DNA of 64,000 bases from Bacteroidota bacterium (lineage in GTDB: Bacteria; Bacteroidota; JABWAT01). Below, one piece after another: positions 27,964 to 37,226 of the stretch (its first letter is position 1; the number at the start of each line of letters is the position of its first letter). Made by a program: the position numbers and the translations under genes. The stretch lies in assembly GCA_023151185.1 (NCBI GenBank), contig JAKLJL010000009.1, positions 62,001-126,000 of the forward strand, given 5' to 3'. The notes below the pieces were generated by a model. It did not search any database. It had not been told where the DNA came from and saw only the letters and a program-made list of their open reading frames with translations.

Positions 27964-28369
27964 ATAAACTCATCATCTGGGTCACATTTTCAAAGTGATC
28001 GATCGACACTTCCTCCCGGATTCTTGAGATACTGATAACGTCGAGCCGCTGATCTAAGGATTGGTATCTGGGATTTTTTAGCAGAAATCCGTTCACCCCG
28101 TTCAGTATCATCCGTACCTTTTTAACTGTTACAGCATCAGACGGATGTCCATAATCGAGCCGGGATCTCATTTTAACCTCAAAAAAGACCAGAAGATTTT
28201 CCTTCACACCAATCAGGTCTATTTCAGATTTGCCGAAGGTGAAATTCCGGGCAATGACCCTGAATCCTTTTTCTGCCAGATAATCTGCTGCAGTTTGCTC
28301 GGCCCAGTCTCCGATTTCACGGGTTGGTTTTAATCCGGAAGGACTTCCGGTGGTGGGGACTTTGTCCAT
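27962..28369 (-). CDS. yraN: YraN family protein (UPF0102), predicted endonuclease fold
   Basis: 135 aa. REIGDWAEQTAADYLAEKGF, then NFTFGKSEIDLIGV and LVFFEVKMRS contain the E-D-ExK core of PD-(D/E)XK nuclease-like folds. The cellular role is unproven. Its 5' end overlaps rnhB by 53 nt; rnhB-yraN order is common in bacteria. Confidence 0.93.
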   Translation of the reverse strand: MDKVPTTGSPSGLKPTREIGDWAEQTAADYLAEKGFRVIARNFTFGKSEIDLIGVKENLLVFFEVKMRSRLDYGHPSDAVTVKKVRMILNGVNGFLLKNPRYQSLDQRLDVISISRIREEVSIDHFENVTQMMSL

Positions 28370-28967
28370 AGGTGAAAAGTGCCTTTCTGTGGTCTTCTGT
28401 TCCGTATCCTTTATGCCGGCTGAACCCGTAAAGTGGGAATTCCTGATCCAGCCGGTTCATAATTTCATCCCGGGTTACTTTAGCAAGAATTGAAGCAGCC
28501 GCAATCGAAAGAGACCGGGCATCACCCCTTACAACCGCTTTTGTATTTGCTCTGCCAGGGATGCCGTAATTTCCATCAACCAAAGTGAATCCCGGGTGGG
28601 TTTTTAGCCCTGAAAGTGCCCTTTTCATCGAAAGAACAGTTGCCTGCAGGATATTCATCCGGTCAATTTCCTCTACTGAGGCTTCACCCAAAGAATACTC
28701 AACAGCATTCGACCGAATCCAATCTGCAAGGAGAACTCTTTTTTGCTCAGGGATCTTTTTTGAATCATTTAAATCCCAGTTCAGGTTCCCGGGATCAAGA
28801 ATAACGGCAGCCGATACGACCGGTCCGGCAAGCGGCCCTCTGCCGGCTTCATCCACACCGGCAATAGCTTTTTTACCGGACTGGATCAAACTCAATTCAA
28901 GATCAAACCGGGAATCAGGAAAACCTGGGGGGCGAATGAAACCGGTTACATCAAAAAATAAATTCAT
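28317..28967 (-). CDS. rnhB: Ribonuclease HII
   Basis: 216 aa. It removes RNA from RNA-DNA hybrids, including single ribonucleotides in DNA. Catalytic site D39-E40 in GVDEAGRGPLAGP, followed by DSKKIPEQKR, TLVDGNYGIPG and SIAAASILAKVTRD. Full length, cytoplasmic. A 30-residue lead precedes the catalytic core, so a later start is possible. Transcribed with yraN. Confidence 0.95.
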   Translation of the reverse strand: MNLFFDVTGFIRPPGFPDSRFDLELSLIQSGKKAIAGVDEAGRGPLAGPVVSAAVILDPGNLNWDLNDSKKIPEQKRVLLADWIRSNAVEYSLGEASVEEIDRMNILQATVLSMKRALSGLKTHPGFTLVDGNYGIPGRANTKAVVRGDARSLSIAAASILAKVTRDEIMNRLDQEFPLYGFSRHKGYGTEDHRKALFTYGQSPHHRKSFRIKTNP

Positions 28968-29016
28968 TGATTACTATTTGGTTGGGGCTGTCTTGAAAGC
29001 AAAATTCTTCGGTAAT

Positions 29017-29045
29017 GTCATTCCCGTCCCGCAAGCGGGAATGAC
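29017..29045. repeat. Inverted repeat GTCATTCCCG / CGGGAATGAC
   Basis: Perfect 10-bp arms around a 9-nt loop, between rnhB and trpB. This sequence style is a common intergenic palindromic repeat (REP-like) in many bacteria. It could also end trpB transcription, but it lacks a T run. Confidence 0.6.
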
Positions 29046-29108
29046 AATTCTTAGATACTGAAGTGAAAATTCATTTCAATAAACGTAGTTTCTTCGTTTC
29101 AATTGAGG

Positions 29109-30311
29109 TTACAGATTCAGCTCTTTCATATAAGTCCCGAGATCTTTATCCCCCCGGCCGGAGAGGTTAATGACAATTGCGGTGTTTTCTGCAACCTGAT
29201 CGGGGTGTTCGAGCAGCCAGGCCAGAGCATGAGCACTTTCCAGTGCCGGAATAATGCCCTCTGTCCGGGAAAGTACGGTGACTGCATTCAGGGCTTCCCG
29301 GTCGGTGGCATGAACATACCGGACCAATTTCTGATCCTTCAGCCAGGCATGTTCGGGCCCAACACCCGGGTAATCGAGTCCGGCAGAAATAGAATGGGCG
29401 ATTTGAACCTGACCGGCTGCATCCTGCAACAGGTAAGTCATGGCTCCGTGAATAACACCCGGTTTACCAAGGGTCAGAGTTGCCGCATGGGCCTGGGTAT
29501 CGATTCCATGTCCGGCAGCTTCAACCCCGATCAGACGTACCTGATCAGAATATGGAATCAGGGGATAAAAAATTCCCATCGCATTCGAACCGCCACCGAC
29601 ACAGGCCAGAACCACATCCGGAAGGCCGCCAATCTGGTCATAAGACTGCTGAATGGTTTCCTTGCCTATTACCGACTGGAAGTCACGGACTATCATCGGG
29701 AAGGGATGCATCCCAACAACTGACCCGATGATATAATAAGTATCATCCGGATTCGAGACCCAGTCCCGGATGGCTTCATTGGTGGCATCTTTCAGAGTCC
29801 GGCTTCCGGAAGTCACCGTCCTGACTTCGGCGCCAAGGAGTTTCATCCGGTAAACATTCGGGGCCTGGCGGTGAATGTCTTCTTCGCCCATGTACACAAT
29901 GCATTGAAGTCCGAACAGGGCGCAGACCGTTGCAGTGGCAACTCCGTGCTGGCCGGCTCCGGTTTCGGCGATGATCCGTTTTTTACCCATCCGGTTTGCA
30001 AGAAGCACCTGCCCGACAGTGTTGTTGATTTTATGGGCCCCGGTATGATTCAGATCCTCCCGTTTCAGCCAGATCCGGCGGTTTCCGCCCAGTTTTGCTG
30101 ACAGACGCTTGGCTTCATACAGGGGTGTTGCCCGACCGACATAGTTTTTCAAAAGGTCATTGAATTCGTCCCAAAAAGCAGGATCCTCTTTTGCCTTCAG
30201 GTATTCCTGTTCAATTTCTTCGGCAACAGGAATCAAGGTTTCAGGAATAAATTTACCGCCGTAAGGACCAAAATGGCCGGTTTTGTCGGGGAAGTTCTGG
30301 TAAGAAATCAT
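29109..30311 (-). CDS. trpB: Tryptophan synthase beta subunit
   Basis: 400 aa. It joins indole with serine to form tryptophan; PLP is bound by K94 in HTGAHKINN. Also seen: [16 protein letters not shown] and the family ends [12 protein letters not shown]. All key residues are intact. No trpA is seen in the window and trpC/trpF lie 4 kb away, so the pathway genes are scattered. No ribosome site is clear before ATG 30311. Confidence 0.97.
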   Translation of the reverse strand: MISYQNFPDKTGHFGPYGGKFIPETLIPVAEEIEQEYLKAKEDPAFWDEFNDLLKNYVGRATPLYEAKRLSAKLGGNRRIWLKREDLNHTGAHKINNTVGQVLLANRMGKKRIIAETGAGQHGVATATVCALFGLQCIVYMGEEDIHRQAPNVYRMKLLGAEVRTVTSGSRTLKDATNEAIRDWVSNPDDTYYIIGSVVGMHPFPMIVRDFQSVIGKETIQQSYDQIGGLPDVVLACVGGGSNAMGIFYPLIPYSDQVRLIGVEAAGHGIDTQAHAATLTLGKPGVIHGAMTYLLQDAAGQVQIAHSISAGLDYPGVGPEHAWLKDQKLVRYVHATDREALNAVTVLSRTEGIIPALESAHALAWLLEHPDQVAENTAIVINLSGRGDKDLGTYMKELNL

Positions 30312-30480
30312 TTAAACAGCTTCTTTTTTCAGGTCAAATACATCGTCAAGTATGGATCCGGGAGTAAAAAACAGAATTAAACCTTACCGGATAAGACAAA
30401 TCAGACAGGTTTCCTTTAAAATTAAGTGATGACACCTTAGAAGTCATTCTTTCATCAGAAATTCTTTCAGAATCTGTGGT

Positions 30481-30505
30481 TCTGCTTTACTTTTTTAAAA
30501 GCAGA
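30481..30505 (+). other. Hairpin between trpB and pntA
   Basis: TCTGCTTT / AAAGCAGA arms with a 9-nt loop in the 294-bp gap between divergent genes. No T-box, trp leader or terminator pattern is convincing, so its role is open. Confidence 0.3.
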
Positions 30506-30605
30506 CTCTTTGGTCTGAATTGTATTTTAGCAGATTAAATGATTAAATTAGACGATGATTTTTGACCGACGAACCGAAAAAATTAATTAAACGGGAGATC
30601 TGACC

Positions 30606-31751
30606 GTGGTTATTGGAGTACCGAAAGAAATCCTGGACGGTGAATTCAGGGTTGCTCTGGTTCCTGATACAGTGTCCAAACTGATCAAAGCAGGATTCCA
30701 GGTAACAGTTGAACGGGATGCCGGTTTGGCAGCCCATTTTTTAAATGAAGAGTTTGAAAAGGCCGGGGCCACACTGGCTGATACGGCAACTGTTTATTCT
30801 TCGGCAGATGTTCTGCTGAAAGTTGGACGGCCGTCGGTCCACCCTGGAACCGGGAAGCATGAAGCCCGGATGATGAAAAAGGGAAGCCTGATGATTGCCC
30901 TGGCGTATGTGATGGCCTACCCGGAATCTGCCGCAGCCTGTGCAGAAGCCGGTGTTGATTTCCTGTCGATGGACATGGTCCCAAGAACAACCAAGGCCCA
31001 GCGGATGGATGCCCTGTCTTCGCAGGCAAATCTTGCCGGGTACAAATCTGTGCTGATGGCGGCGAACGAATATGGCCGGATTTTCCCTCTGCTGATGACC
31101 GCTGCCGGTACCATTACTCCTGCCCGGGTTGTGATTATGGGAGCAGGTGTTGCCGGGCTGCAGGCACTGGGAACCGCCAAACGGCTGGGTGCAGTAGTCG
31201 AAGTTTCTGACGTCCGGATTGCAGTAAAGGAAGAAGTGCAGTCTCTGGGCGGAAAATTCATTGAAGTGGAAGGAATGGCCGACCTTCAGGATGAACGGGG
31301 TTATGCCAAAGAGGCTTCGCCTGAATTCCTTCAACGGCAGAAGGAGGTTATCTCCAGACACGTGGCAAATGCCGATATTGTGATCACCACTGCCCTGATA
31401 CCGGGAAAAAAAGCACCGGTTCTGGTCACCGATTCCATGCTTTCGGCGATGAAACCGGGATCGGTTGTGCTGGATATGGCGGTTGAATTTGGTGGAAACG
31501 TTGAAGGATCAGAAAAGGGAAAAACGGTCGTCCGTCATGGAGTCAAAATCATCGGGCATCCGAACCTTCCGGCCTTGCTGTCCACCCAATCCAGCGATCT
31601 GTATTCCAAAAATCTGCTCGCCTTGCTGCAGCACATCAGCAAGAACGGGACGGTCACCCTGGATCTGAACGATGAAATTGTAAAAGGGGCCCTGATTGCC
31701 CATCAGGGACAAATTATCAACCAGCGGGTTGCACCGCTTCTTTCGAAATAA
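30606..31751 (+). CDS. pntAA: NAD(P) transhydrogenase, NAD(H)-binding alpha-1 subunit
   Basis: 381 aa. Starts with GTG 30606; a GGGAGA ribosome site is 7 nt before. N-terminal VIGVPKEI and a Rossmann motif GAGVAG at 179-184 bind NAD(H). This is the soluble domain I of proton-translocating transhydrogenase, separate from the membrane part as in Rhodospirillum rubrum. Role: couples proton influx to NADPH production. First of three genes in an operon. Confidence 0.95.
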   Translation: MVIGVPKEILDGEFRVALVPDTVSKLIKAGFQVTVERDAGLAAHFLNEEFEKAGATLADTATVYSSADVLLKVGRPSVHPGTGKHEARMMKKGSLMIALAYVMAYPESAAACAEAGVDFLSMDMVPRTTKAQRMDALSSQANLAGYKSVLMAANEYGRIFPLLMTAAGTITPARVVIMGAGVAGLQALGTAKRLGAVVEVSDVRIAVKEEVQSLGGKFIEVEGMADLQDERGYAKEASPEFLQRQKEVISRHVANADIVITTALIPGKKAPVLVTDSMLSAMKPGSVVLDMAVEFGGNVEGSEKGKTVVRHGVKIIGHPNLPALLSTQSSDLYSKNLLALLQHISKNGTVTLDLNDEIVKGALIAHQGQIINQRVAPLLSK

Positions 31752-31763
31752 GGAGGGGAGACG

Positions 31764-32048
31764 ATGGAAGGTTCATCACTGCTCATGCTCATTTATGTCT
31801 TTGTACTGGCTACATTTGTCGGCGTTGAGCTGATCAATAAGGTACCGCCAACCCTGCACACTCCGCTGATGTCAGGATCAAATGCAATTTCAGGGATCAC
31901 CATTATCGGATCTTTGATTGCCGCCGGTCTGGGTGAAATCACCGCCAGCAGCATCATGGGGTTTGTTGCGGTTGTTTTCGCAATGATCAATGTGGTCGGT
32001 GGGTATCTGGTTACGGACCGGATGCTCAGAATGTTTAAAAAGAAGTGA
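31764..32048 (+). CDS. pntAB: NAD(P) transhydrogenase, alpha-2 membrane subunit
   Basis: 94 aa with three membrane helices at about 5-25, 33-58 and 62-84 (LIYVFVLATFVGVELI, GITIIGSLIAAGL, GFVAVVFAMINVVGGYLV). This is the small membrane part of the three-subunit enzyme. A GGAGG ribosome site precedes ATG 31764. Confidence 0.95.
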   Translation: MEGSSLLMLIYVFVLATFVGVELINKVPPTLHTPLMSGSNAISGITIIGSLIAAGLGEITASSIMGFVAVVFAMINVVGGYLVTDRMLRMFKKK

Positions 32049-32055
32049 GTGAGTC

Positions 32056-33465
32056 ATGGAAAATTTTAAAGAACTGCTGATTAATTGTACCTACCTCATC
32101 GCTTCATTCCTGTTCATTTTCGGAATTAAACGGATGAGTTCACCGGCCACGGCCAAAAATGGAAATCTGGTCTCAGGAATCGGGATGCTGCTTGCCATTC
32201 TGGTGACTCTGCTCGACCGTCATATTCTGTCTTATGAACTGATTATTCTCGGGCTCGTTATCGGCTCTGCGATTGGGGCGGTTCTGGCCTATAAGGTAGA
32301 AATGACAGCCATGCCCCAAATGGTCGGTCTTCTGAACGGATTTGGCGGCGGTGCTTCGGCACTTGTCGGGATGGCCGAATATTACAACACCAGTCTTCAT
32401 GGATTCCCGGATGACGGCGGAAAGTTCCTGGTTTCGGTCGGATTGAGTCTTCTCATCGGGGCGGTAACGTTCACCGGTTCTCTGATCGCCTTTGGTAAAC
32501 TTCAGGGACTGGTTACCGGAAAAGTGGTCAAACTTCCCGGGCAGAACCCGATTGTTGTTCTGCTGATTCTGTCTATTCTTGGTCTGGTGGGTTTTGGAAT
32601 GGCTGATCCGGGCAACCTGATCTATTTTGAGCTGGTAGTTTTCCTGTCACTGGTGCTTGGTGTGCTTCTGGTCATGCCCATTGGTGGCGCTGATATGCCG
32701 GTAGCCATCTCCCTGCTGAATTCCTACTCAGGTCTGGCCGGGGCTGCAACCGGATTTGTCATCGACAACAATATGCTGATCATCGCGGGTGCTCTTGTTG
32801 GTGCTTCCGGGATTATTCTGACCAATATCATGTGCAAGGCCATGAACAGGTCCATCATGAACGTTCTTCTTGGCGGATGGGCCAATACTGCTGAATCCGG
32901 TTCTGGCGATACTGATAAAAAGGATCTCGTGGTTAAATCGGTGGATACGGAAGAAGCTGCGATGCTGTTCTCCGGAGCTTCAAAAGTGGTGATTGTTCCT
33001 GGTTACGGGATGGCCGTTTCCCAGGCGCAGCATGCTGTGAAAGACCTGATGAATGTGCTCGAAAAAAATGGAACTGAGGTGCGTTTTGCCATTCACCCGG
33101 TTGCCGGACGGATGCCTGGCCACATGAATATCCTGCTGGCAGAGTCAAACGTTCCGTATGACAAACTGTTTGCCCTTGAAGAAATCAATGACGACTTCAA
33201 AAATGCCGATATTTCACTGGTAATCGGTGCCAATGACGTGGTCAATCCGGCGGCCAGAAACAATCCGCAGTCCACAATTTATGGGATGCCGATCCTGAAT
33301 GTGGATTACTCGAAAACGGTGATTGTGGTCAAGCGATCAATGAATGCCGGTTATGCGGGAATTGAAAATGAGCTCTTTTACATGGATAATACCCTGATGT
33401 ATTTCGGGGATGCAAAAGATGCGGTGACCAAACTGGTCAACGAACTTAAGTCGATGAATAGTTGA
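32056..33465 (+). CDS. pntB: NAD(P) transhydrogenase, beta subunit
   Basis: 469 aa. Membrane part with about nine helices to residue 265, then soluble NADP(H)-binding domain III (about 290-469) with GYGMAVSQAQ (from 316) and VIGANDVVNPAARN. All three subunits of the enzyme are thus present and linked by 7-12 bp gaps. Confidence 0.96.
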   Translation: MENFKELLINCTYLIASFLFIFGIKRMSSPATAKNGNLVSGIGMLLAILVTLLDRHILSYELIILGLVIGSAIGAVLAYKVEMTAMPQMVGLLNGFGGGASALVGMAEYYNTSLHGFPDDGGKFLVSVGLSLLIGAVTFTGSLIAFGKLQGLVTGKVVKLPGQNPIVVLLILSILGLVGFGMADPGNLIYFELVVFLSLVLGVLLVMPIGGADMPVAISLLNSYSGLAGAATGFVIDNNMLIIAGALVGASGIILTNIMCKAMNRSIMNVLLGGWANTAESGSGDTDKKDLVVKSVDTEEAAMLFSGASKVVIVPGYGMAVSQAQHAVKDLMNVLEKNGTEVRFAIHPVAGRMPGHMNILLAESNVPYDKLFALEEINDDFKNADISLVIGANDVVNPAARNNPQSTIYGMPILNVDYSKTVIVVKRSMNAGYAGIENELFYMDNTLMYFGDAKDAVTKLVNELKSMNS

Positions 33466-33488
33466 CCTTAACCCGGCCGGTAAATTTT

Positions 33489-33522
33489 CAGAAAGGTCTG
33501 CTTACGGCTGACTTTTCTGTTT
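33489..33522 (+). terminator. Possible terminator after pntB
   Basis: CAGAAAGGTC / GACTTTTCTG stem (one G-T pair) with an 11-nt loop and a T-rich tail. Modest support. Confidence 0.4.
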
Positions 33523-33598
33523 CTGGGTGAAATTGAAACCGGTTTGCTGTGCCTGAGAGTATCCTGGATTTTTTTGCCGGTCAGCAGGTTCCCGCCGG

Positions 33599-34210
33599 TT
33601 ACCGGTTTGAGTTAACCACTTCGAACAGCTTTTTCATTTTCTCCGGATTCTTGATTCCCGGGCTTTCTTCGATACCCGAAGACACGTCGATCCAGGCCGG
33701 GTGAACAATTTTCAGAAGATCAGGCAGGTTTTCGGGGGTAAGTCCACCTGCAACAATCAGCGGTTTGGGAAGTGAAAAGTCCGGGATCCGGGTCCAGTCG
33801 AAGGGAATTCCGGTACCGCCGGTTTTACCGTTGACCGATGTATCGGCGAGATAGCCGTCAATGGCGGGATGCAGGGGAATGTTGCCTGAGAGAATATCGT
33901 CGGGTGACAGCACCTGCCAGACCGGAACCGGGAAAAGCCCGGGATCTGGGAAGGAAAGCCGGGAGTGAAGCTGAACCCGGTCCAGTTTGCAGAAGGAGAC
34001 AATCTGGAGAATTTCCTCGGCACTTTGAGTCGTGAAAACTCCGGTTTTCGGCACTTCGGCCCTGAAATCCCGTATCCACTGTCTGTTCCCATCCGGGATA
34101 AACCGGCGTGATTCAGCAGCAAAAATGAACCCAAGTGCAGCAGCTCCCAACGTTTCTGCAAGCCGGGCATCCTCCAGCCGGGTTAGTCCGCAGATTTTAA
34201 CTTTGACCAA
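33599..34210 (-). CDS. trpF: Phosphoribosylanthranilate isomerase
   Basis: 203 aa. Catalyses the third step from anthranilate in tryptophan synthesis. Catalytic Cys7 in KICGLT and Asp123 in LADTS..GGTG. It overlaps trpC by 14 nt and follows it. The QLH motif lacks the usual following Gly, a small deviation. No sign of damage. Confidence 0.93.
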   Translation of the reverse strand: MVKVKICGLTRLEDARLAETLGAAALGFIFAAESRRFIPDGNRQWIRDFRAEVPKTGVFTTQSAEEILQIVSFCKLDRVQLHSRLSFPDPGLFPVPVWQVLSPDDILSGNIPLHPAIDGYLADTSVNGKTGGTGIPFDWTRIPDFSLPKPLIVAGGLTPENLPDLLKIVHPAWIDVSSGIEESPGIKNPEKMKKLFEVVNSNR

Positions 34211-34976
34211 GCAGTTCCTTCAGTTTAGCTTCCGGATTCCCCGATTTAACCAGACTTTCACCAACCAACGCGGCATGAAACCCGGCATCCTCCATTTTAA
34301 CCATATCCTCCCGTGTAAAAATACCCGACTCGGTAACCTTGGTCAGGTCTTTCGGAAGGTGTTTCACCAGGCTGAGTGCAGTAGCCAGATCCACATGAAA
34401 ATTATGCAGATTCCGGTTGTTGATTCCGATGACGGGGTTTTCAAGGATAAAGGATCTTCTGAGTTCAGGAAGGGTGTGAACTTCGACCAGGCAGTCAAGC
34501 CGAAGATTTTTGGCCACTTGGTACAGTTCTTTCAGCTTTTTATCCGAGAGAATTGCCACGATCAGCAGAATGGCACTGGCACCGGCAGCATACGCCTGCT
34601 CAATCTGAATGGGATCAATAATAAAATCTTTCCGGATGGCCGGGCAGAGTTCCAGTTTGGTTACGGTTTCCAGATCCTGAAGGCTGCCCTGAAAAAAATG
34701 CTCATCCGTTAAAACAGAAAAGGCAGCAGCACCGCCGGATTGATAGCTTTTCGCCAGTTCGGCCGGGTTAAAGTTTTCGATCAGAATCCCTTTGCTTGGC
34801 GACGCTTTTTTGATTTCGGCAATGATCTGGATTGAATCCCGGTGAATGGCTTCACGGAAGGACCGGGTCGGGGTTTTTAAATGAACTGGAGCAAGCGGAT
34901 GCGCTTTTGACCGGGCAACTTCCTCAATTTTCACAGAAACAATTTTATCCAGAATGGTCATCGGAACCTGGGTCAC
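34197..34976 (-). CDS. trpC: Indole-3-glycerol-phosphate synthase
   Basis: 259 aa from GTG 34976. TILDKIV, EIKKASPSKG, IRKDFI, GINNRNL and SGI are the family signatures. The start is a choice: AAGGAG lies 5 nt before this GTG and gives the usual length; TTG 35024 would add 16 residues, and ATG 34961 lacks a site. Coupled to trpF by a 14-nt overlap. Confidence 0.93.
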   Translation of the reverse strand: MTQVPMTILDKIVSVKIEEVARSKAHPLAPVHLKTPTRSFREAIHRDSIQIIAEIKKASPSKGILIENFNPAELAKSYQSGGAAAFSVLTDEHFFQGSLQDLETVTKLELCPAIRKDFIIDPIQIEQAYAAGASAILLIVAILSDKKLKELYQVAKNLRLDCLVEVHTLPELRRSFILENPVIGINNRNLHNFHVDLATALSLVKHLPKDLTKVTESGIFTREDMVKMEDAGFHAALVGESLVKSGNPEAKLKELLGQS

Positions 34977-34981
34977 ACCTA

Positions 34982-34987
34982 CTCCTT
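34982..34987 (-). promoter_or_regulatory. Shine-Dalgarno site for trpC GTG start
   Basis: Minus-strand AAGGAG, 5 nt before GTG 34976. Confidence 0.55.
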
Positions 34988-35075
34988 TTTGCCGGAATTT
35001 CTGTAAAACACCTTCTAAACTCAACTTTCCTGTGGCCTGTGAATGAAAAATGTCTGAAAATGCTTAATTTAAAGG

Positions 35076-35855
35076 ATGCTGACAACGAAATTTTTTAAAT
35101 CTCTCGGCCAGAAGTCAAAATCATTTTTTTCGGATCTGGGCGGTATTTCACAGATTATCTGGGAAATTACCCGTTTTCTGCCCAGAGTCTGGCGGGACCG
35201 CCGGCTTTTAATTCAGCAGATGCACCACATTGGAGTTGGCTCGCTTCCGCTGGTCATTGTGGTCGGACTTTCCACCGGGGCAGTTGCGGCCTGGCAGGTG
35301 GCCTATCAGTTCAAAGGGATGATGTCCAATTCCTTTGTCGGATCAGCCGTGAGCCGGGCTATTTTTCTCGAACTTGGCCCTGTGTTAACCGGAATCGTTA
35401 TTGCCGGGCGTGTTGGCGCTTCGATCGCAGCCGAAATCGGGACCATGAAAGTAACCGAACAAATTGATGCGCTTGAAGTCATGTCCATTCCCTCTAACCG
35501 GTTTCTGGCCATGCCCCGGGTGCTTGCAGCTCTGATTATGCTTCCGGTTCTGGTTATTTTTGCCAATACCGTTGCCTTGCTGGGTTCATACCTGGTTTCA
35601 AACGCCTTTCTTGGCGTCAGTTCACAAACCTTCTTCTACTCCGTCCAAAAGTTTTTTGTGTTTAAAGACCTCATCTACGGAATTTCAAAATCGATTGTAT
35701 TTGGCGGGATGACCGCTTTGGTTGGGTGCCATATCGGGTTTCAGACAGATGGGGGTGCAGAAGGCGTCGGGAAATCGACAATTAAAGCCTTTGTTGTTTC
35801 TTCAGCTTCAATCCTGGTAGCCGATTACCTGCTATGGGGTCTGTTTTTCGAATGA
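35076..35855 (+). CDS. mlaE: MlaE-type lipid-transport ABC permease
   Basis: 259 aa with about five membrane helices. Family landmarks: RVGASIAAEIGTMKVTEQIDALEVM and PRVLAALIMLPVL. MlaE forms the inner-membrane core of phospholipid transport between membranes. The partner ATPase (MlaF) and MlaD are not in the window, so this is an isolated permease gene. The ATG is directly next to AAAGG, an unusually short ribosome-site distance. Confidence 0.88.
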   Translation: MLTTKFFKSLGQKSKSFFSDLGGISQIIWEITRFLPRVWRDRRLLIQQMHHIGVGSLPLVIVVGLSTGAVAAWQVAYQFKGMMSNSFVGSAVSRAIFLELGPVLTGIVIAGRVGASIAAEIGTMKVTEQIDALEVMSIPSNRFLAMPRVLAALIMLPVLVIFANTVALLGSYLVSNAFLGVSSQTFFYSVQKFFVFKDLIYGISKSIVFGGMTALVGCHIGFQTDGGAEGVGKSTIKAFVVSSASILVADYLLWGLFFE

Positions 35856-36884
35856 TCAGACCTGCATCCCGGCCAGTTCCCTGACCAGCCCGGGCCCCTG
35901 ATAAATAAAACCGGTGTAAATCTGAACCAGACTGGCACCTGCGGCGAGTTTTTCCTCTGCATCCTGAACCGAAAAAATCCCGCCGGATCCGATAATCGGA
36001 ACCTCCGGCAGCCAGGTATGAAACTGACGGATCATTTCTGTGGATTTACTCCGCAAGGGACGGCCGGAAAGTCCGCCGGTCTGAGAACTCAGAGAACCCG
36101 GACTGGTAAGCCCCGCCCGGTCAAGTGTCGTGTTTGAGATGACCAGTCCGTCAATGGCGAGATCCCGGACGAGTCCGGCAACTTCTTCCCGCTGACGTTC
36201 AGACAGATCGGGGGCCAGTTTCAGAAGAACAGGCTTCCGGATTTGAAATTGCTCCCGGTCATTCTGAAGGGTTCCAAAAATCGCTTTCAGTGCCTCTTTA
36301 TCCTGAAGTTTTCTCAGGTTCGGTGTATTGGGTGATGACACATTGACCACGAAAAAACCGGCAAAGTTATATAACTGATTCAATACTGCCGAATAAGCTG
36401 CCGGCGCATCGTCATTTTCAACCCATTTATTCTTCCCGATATTAATCCCGACCGGTACGGGGAACGGCCCGGCTTTTTCGAGCCGTTTGGCAATTTCTTC
36501 CATCCCGTCATTATTAAATCCCATCCGGTTGATAATTGCCTTGTCAGCAGGCAGACGAAAAATTCTCGGAAGCGGATTCCCCGGCTGGGGGAATTGGGTT
36601 ACCCCGCCAAATTCAATATGTCCGAACCCGAGCATCCACCAAAACCAGGGGGCCTGAACATTTTTATCAAAACCGGCAGCAAGCCCAACCCTGTTCGGAA
36701 AGGTTAAATTCCAGAGTCTGACTGGTTTTTGACGGGTTTCATCGATCAGAAGTGTACGGAACTGACGGGTAAAACCGGGATGACTCTGAAGTTTTGAAGC
36801 CCAGTTCACGAGGACATCATGAACCAGTTCGGGATCATACTGAAACAATACCGGGCGGATCAGGGAGGTGTACAGAAGGGACAT
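35856..36884 (-). CDS. pyrD: Dihydroorotate dehydrogenase, class 2 (quinone)
   Basis: 342 aa from ATG 36884. Oxidises dihydroorotate to orotate with quinone in pyrimidine synthesis. Landmarks: GLAAGFDKN, NRMGFNN, NVSSPNTPNLR (catalytic Ser) and IGSGGIFS. An in-frame start 53 codons earlier (37043) would add a hydrophobic piece that bacterial members do not have; neither start has a clear ribosome site, so the first ATG of the family-like region is preferred. Its stop directly follows the mlaE stop. Confidence 0.9.
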   Translation of the reverse strand: MSLLYTSLIRPVLFQYDPELVHDVLVNWASKLQSHPGFTRQFRTLLIDETRQKPVRLWNLTFPNRVGLAAGFDKNVQAPWFWWMLGFGHIEFGGVTQFPQPGNPLPRIFRLPADKAIINRMGFNNDGMEEIAKRLEKAGPFPVPVGINIGKNKWVENDDAPAAYSAVLNQLYNFAGFFVVNVSSPNTPNLRKLQDKEALKAIFGTLQNDREQFQIRKPVLLKLAPDLSERQREEVAGLVRDLAIDGLVISNTTLDRAGLTSPGSLSSQTGGLSGRPLRSKSTEMIRQFHTWLPEVPIIGSGGIFSVQDAEEKLAAGASLVQIYTGFIYQGPGLVRELAGMQV

Positions 36885-37216
36885 GGAGTGTTTTTCTGAA
36901 TTTTTCCAAAATTCGCAAACTGCCGGGATAAAGGCAAAACCTGAACCAAAATCACATACGACCCACCAGGCAGAAAGTACTGATTGAATCAAAATTTCCC
37001 GCAATAGTTTCTTTACCGTAAATTCTAATCTTCGCAGTGTCATGAAGTAAAATCAGAAAAAACAGATGATTACGGTAAAGCTTGCAATCTTACAATGATT
37101 AAAAATAATAAATCAGGTGTACCAGACTGAATCCTGCAGACCCTCCCGCCGAATAACCGGTCCGTGCACAGCAACCGGGTATCGGCCAATACCCCAAAAG
37201 ACCCAAACGAGATGCC

Positions 37217-37220
37217 GGAG
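37217..37220 (+). promoter_or_regulatory. Ribosome site for the M13-like protein
   Basis: GGAG 6 nt before ATG 37227, which begins a clear signal peptide. Upstream in-frame starts do not give a signal peptide at the N-terminus. Confidence 0.55.
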
Positions 37221-37226
37221 AAAAAA

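Noticed and set aside
30312-30605. Possible T-box or trp attenuator before trpB
   Set aside because: No tandem Trp codons in a leader peptide, no T-box sequence, and the hairpin is on the other gene's side.
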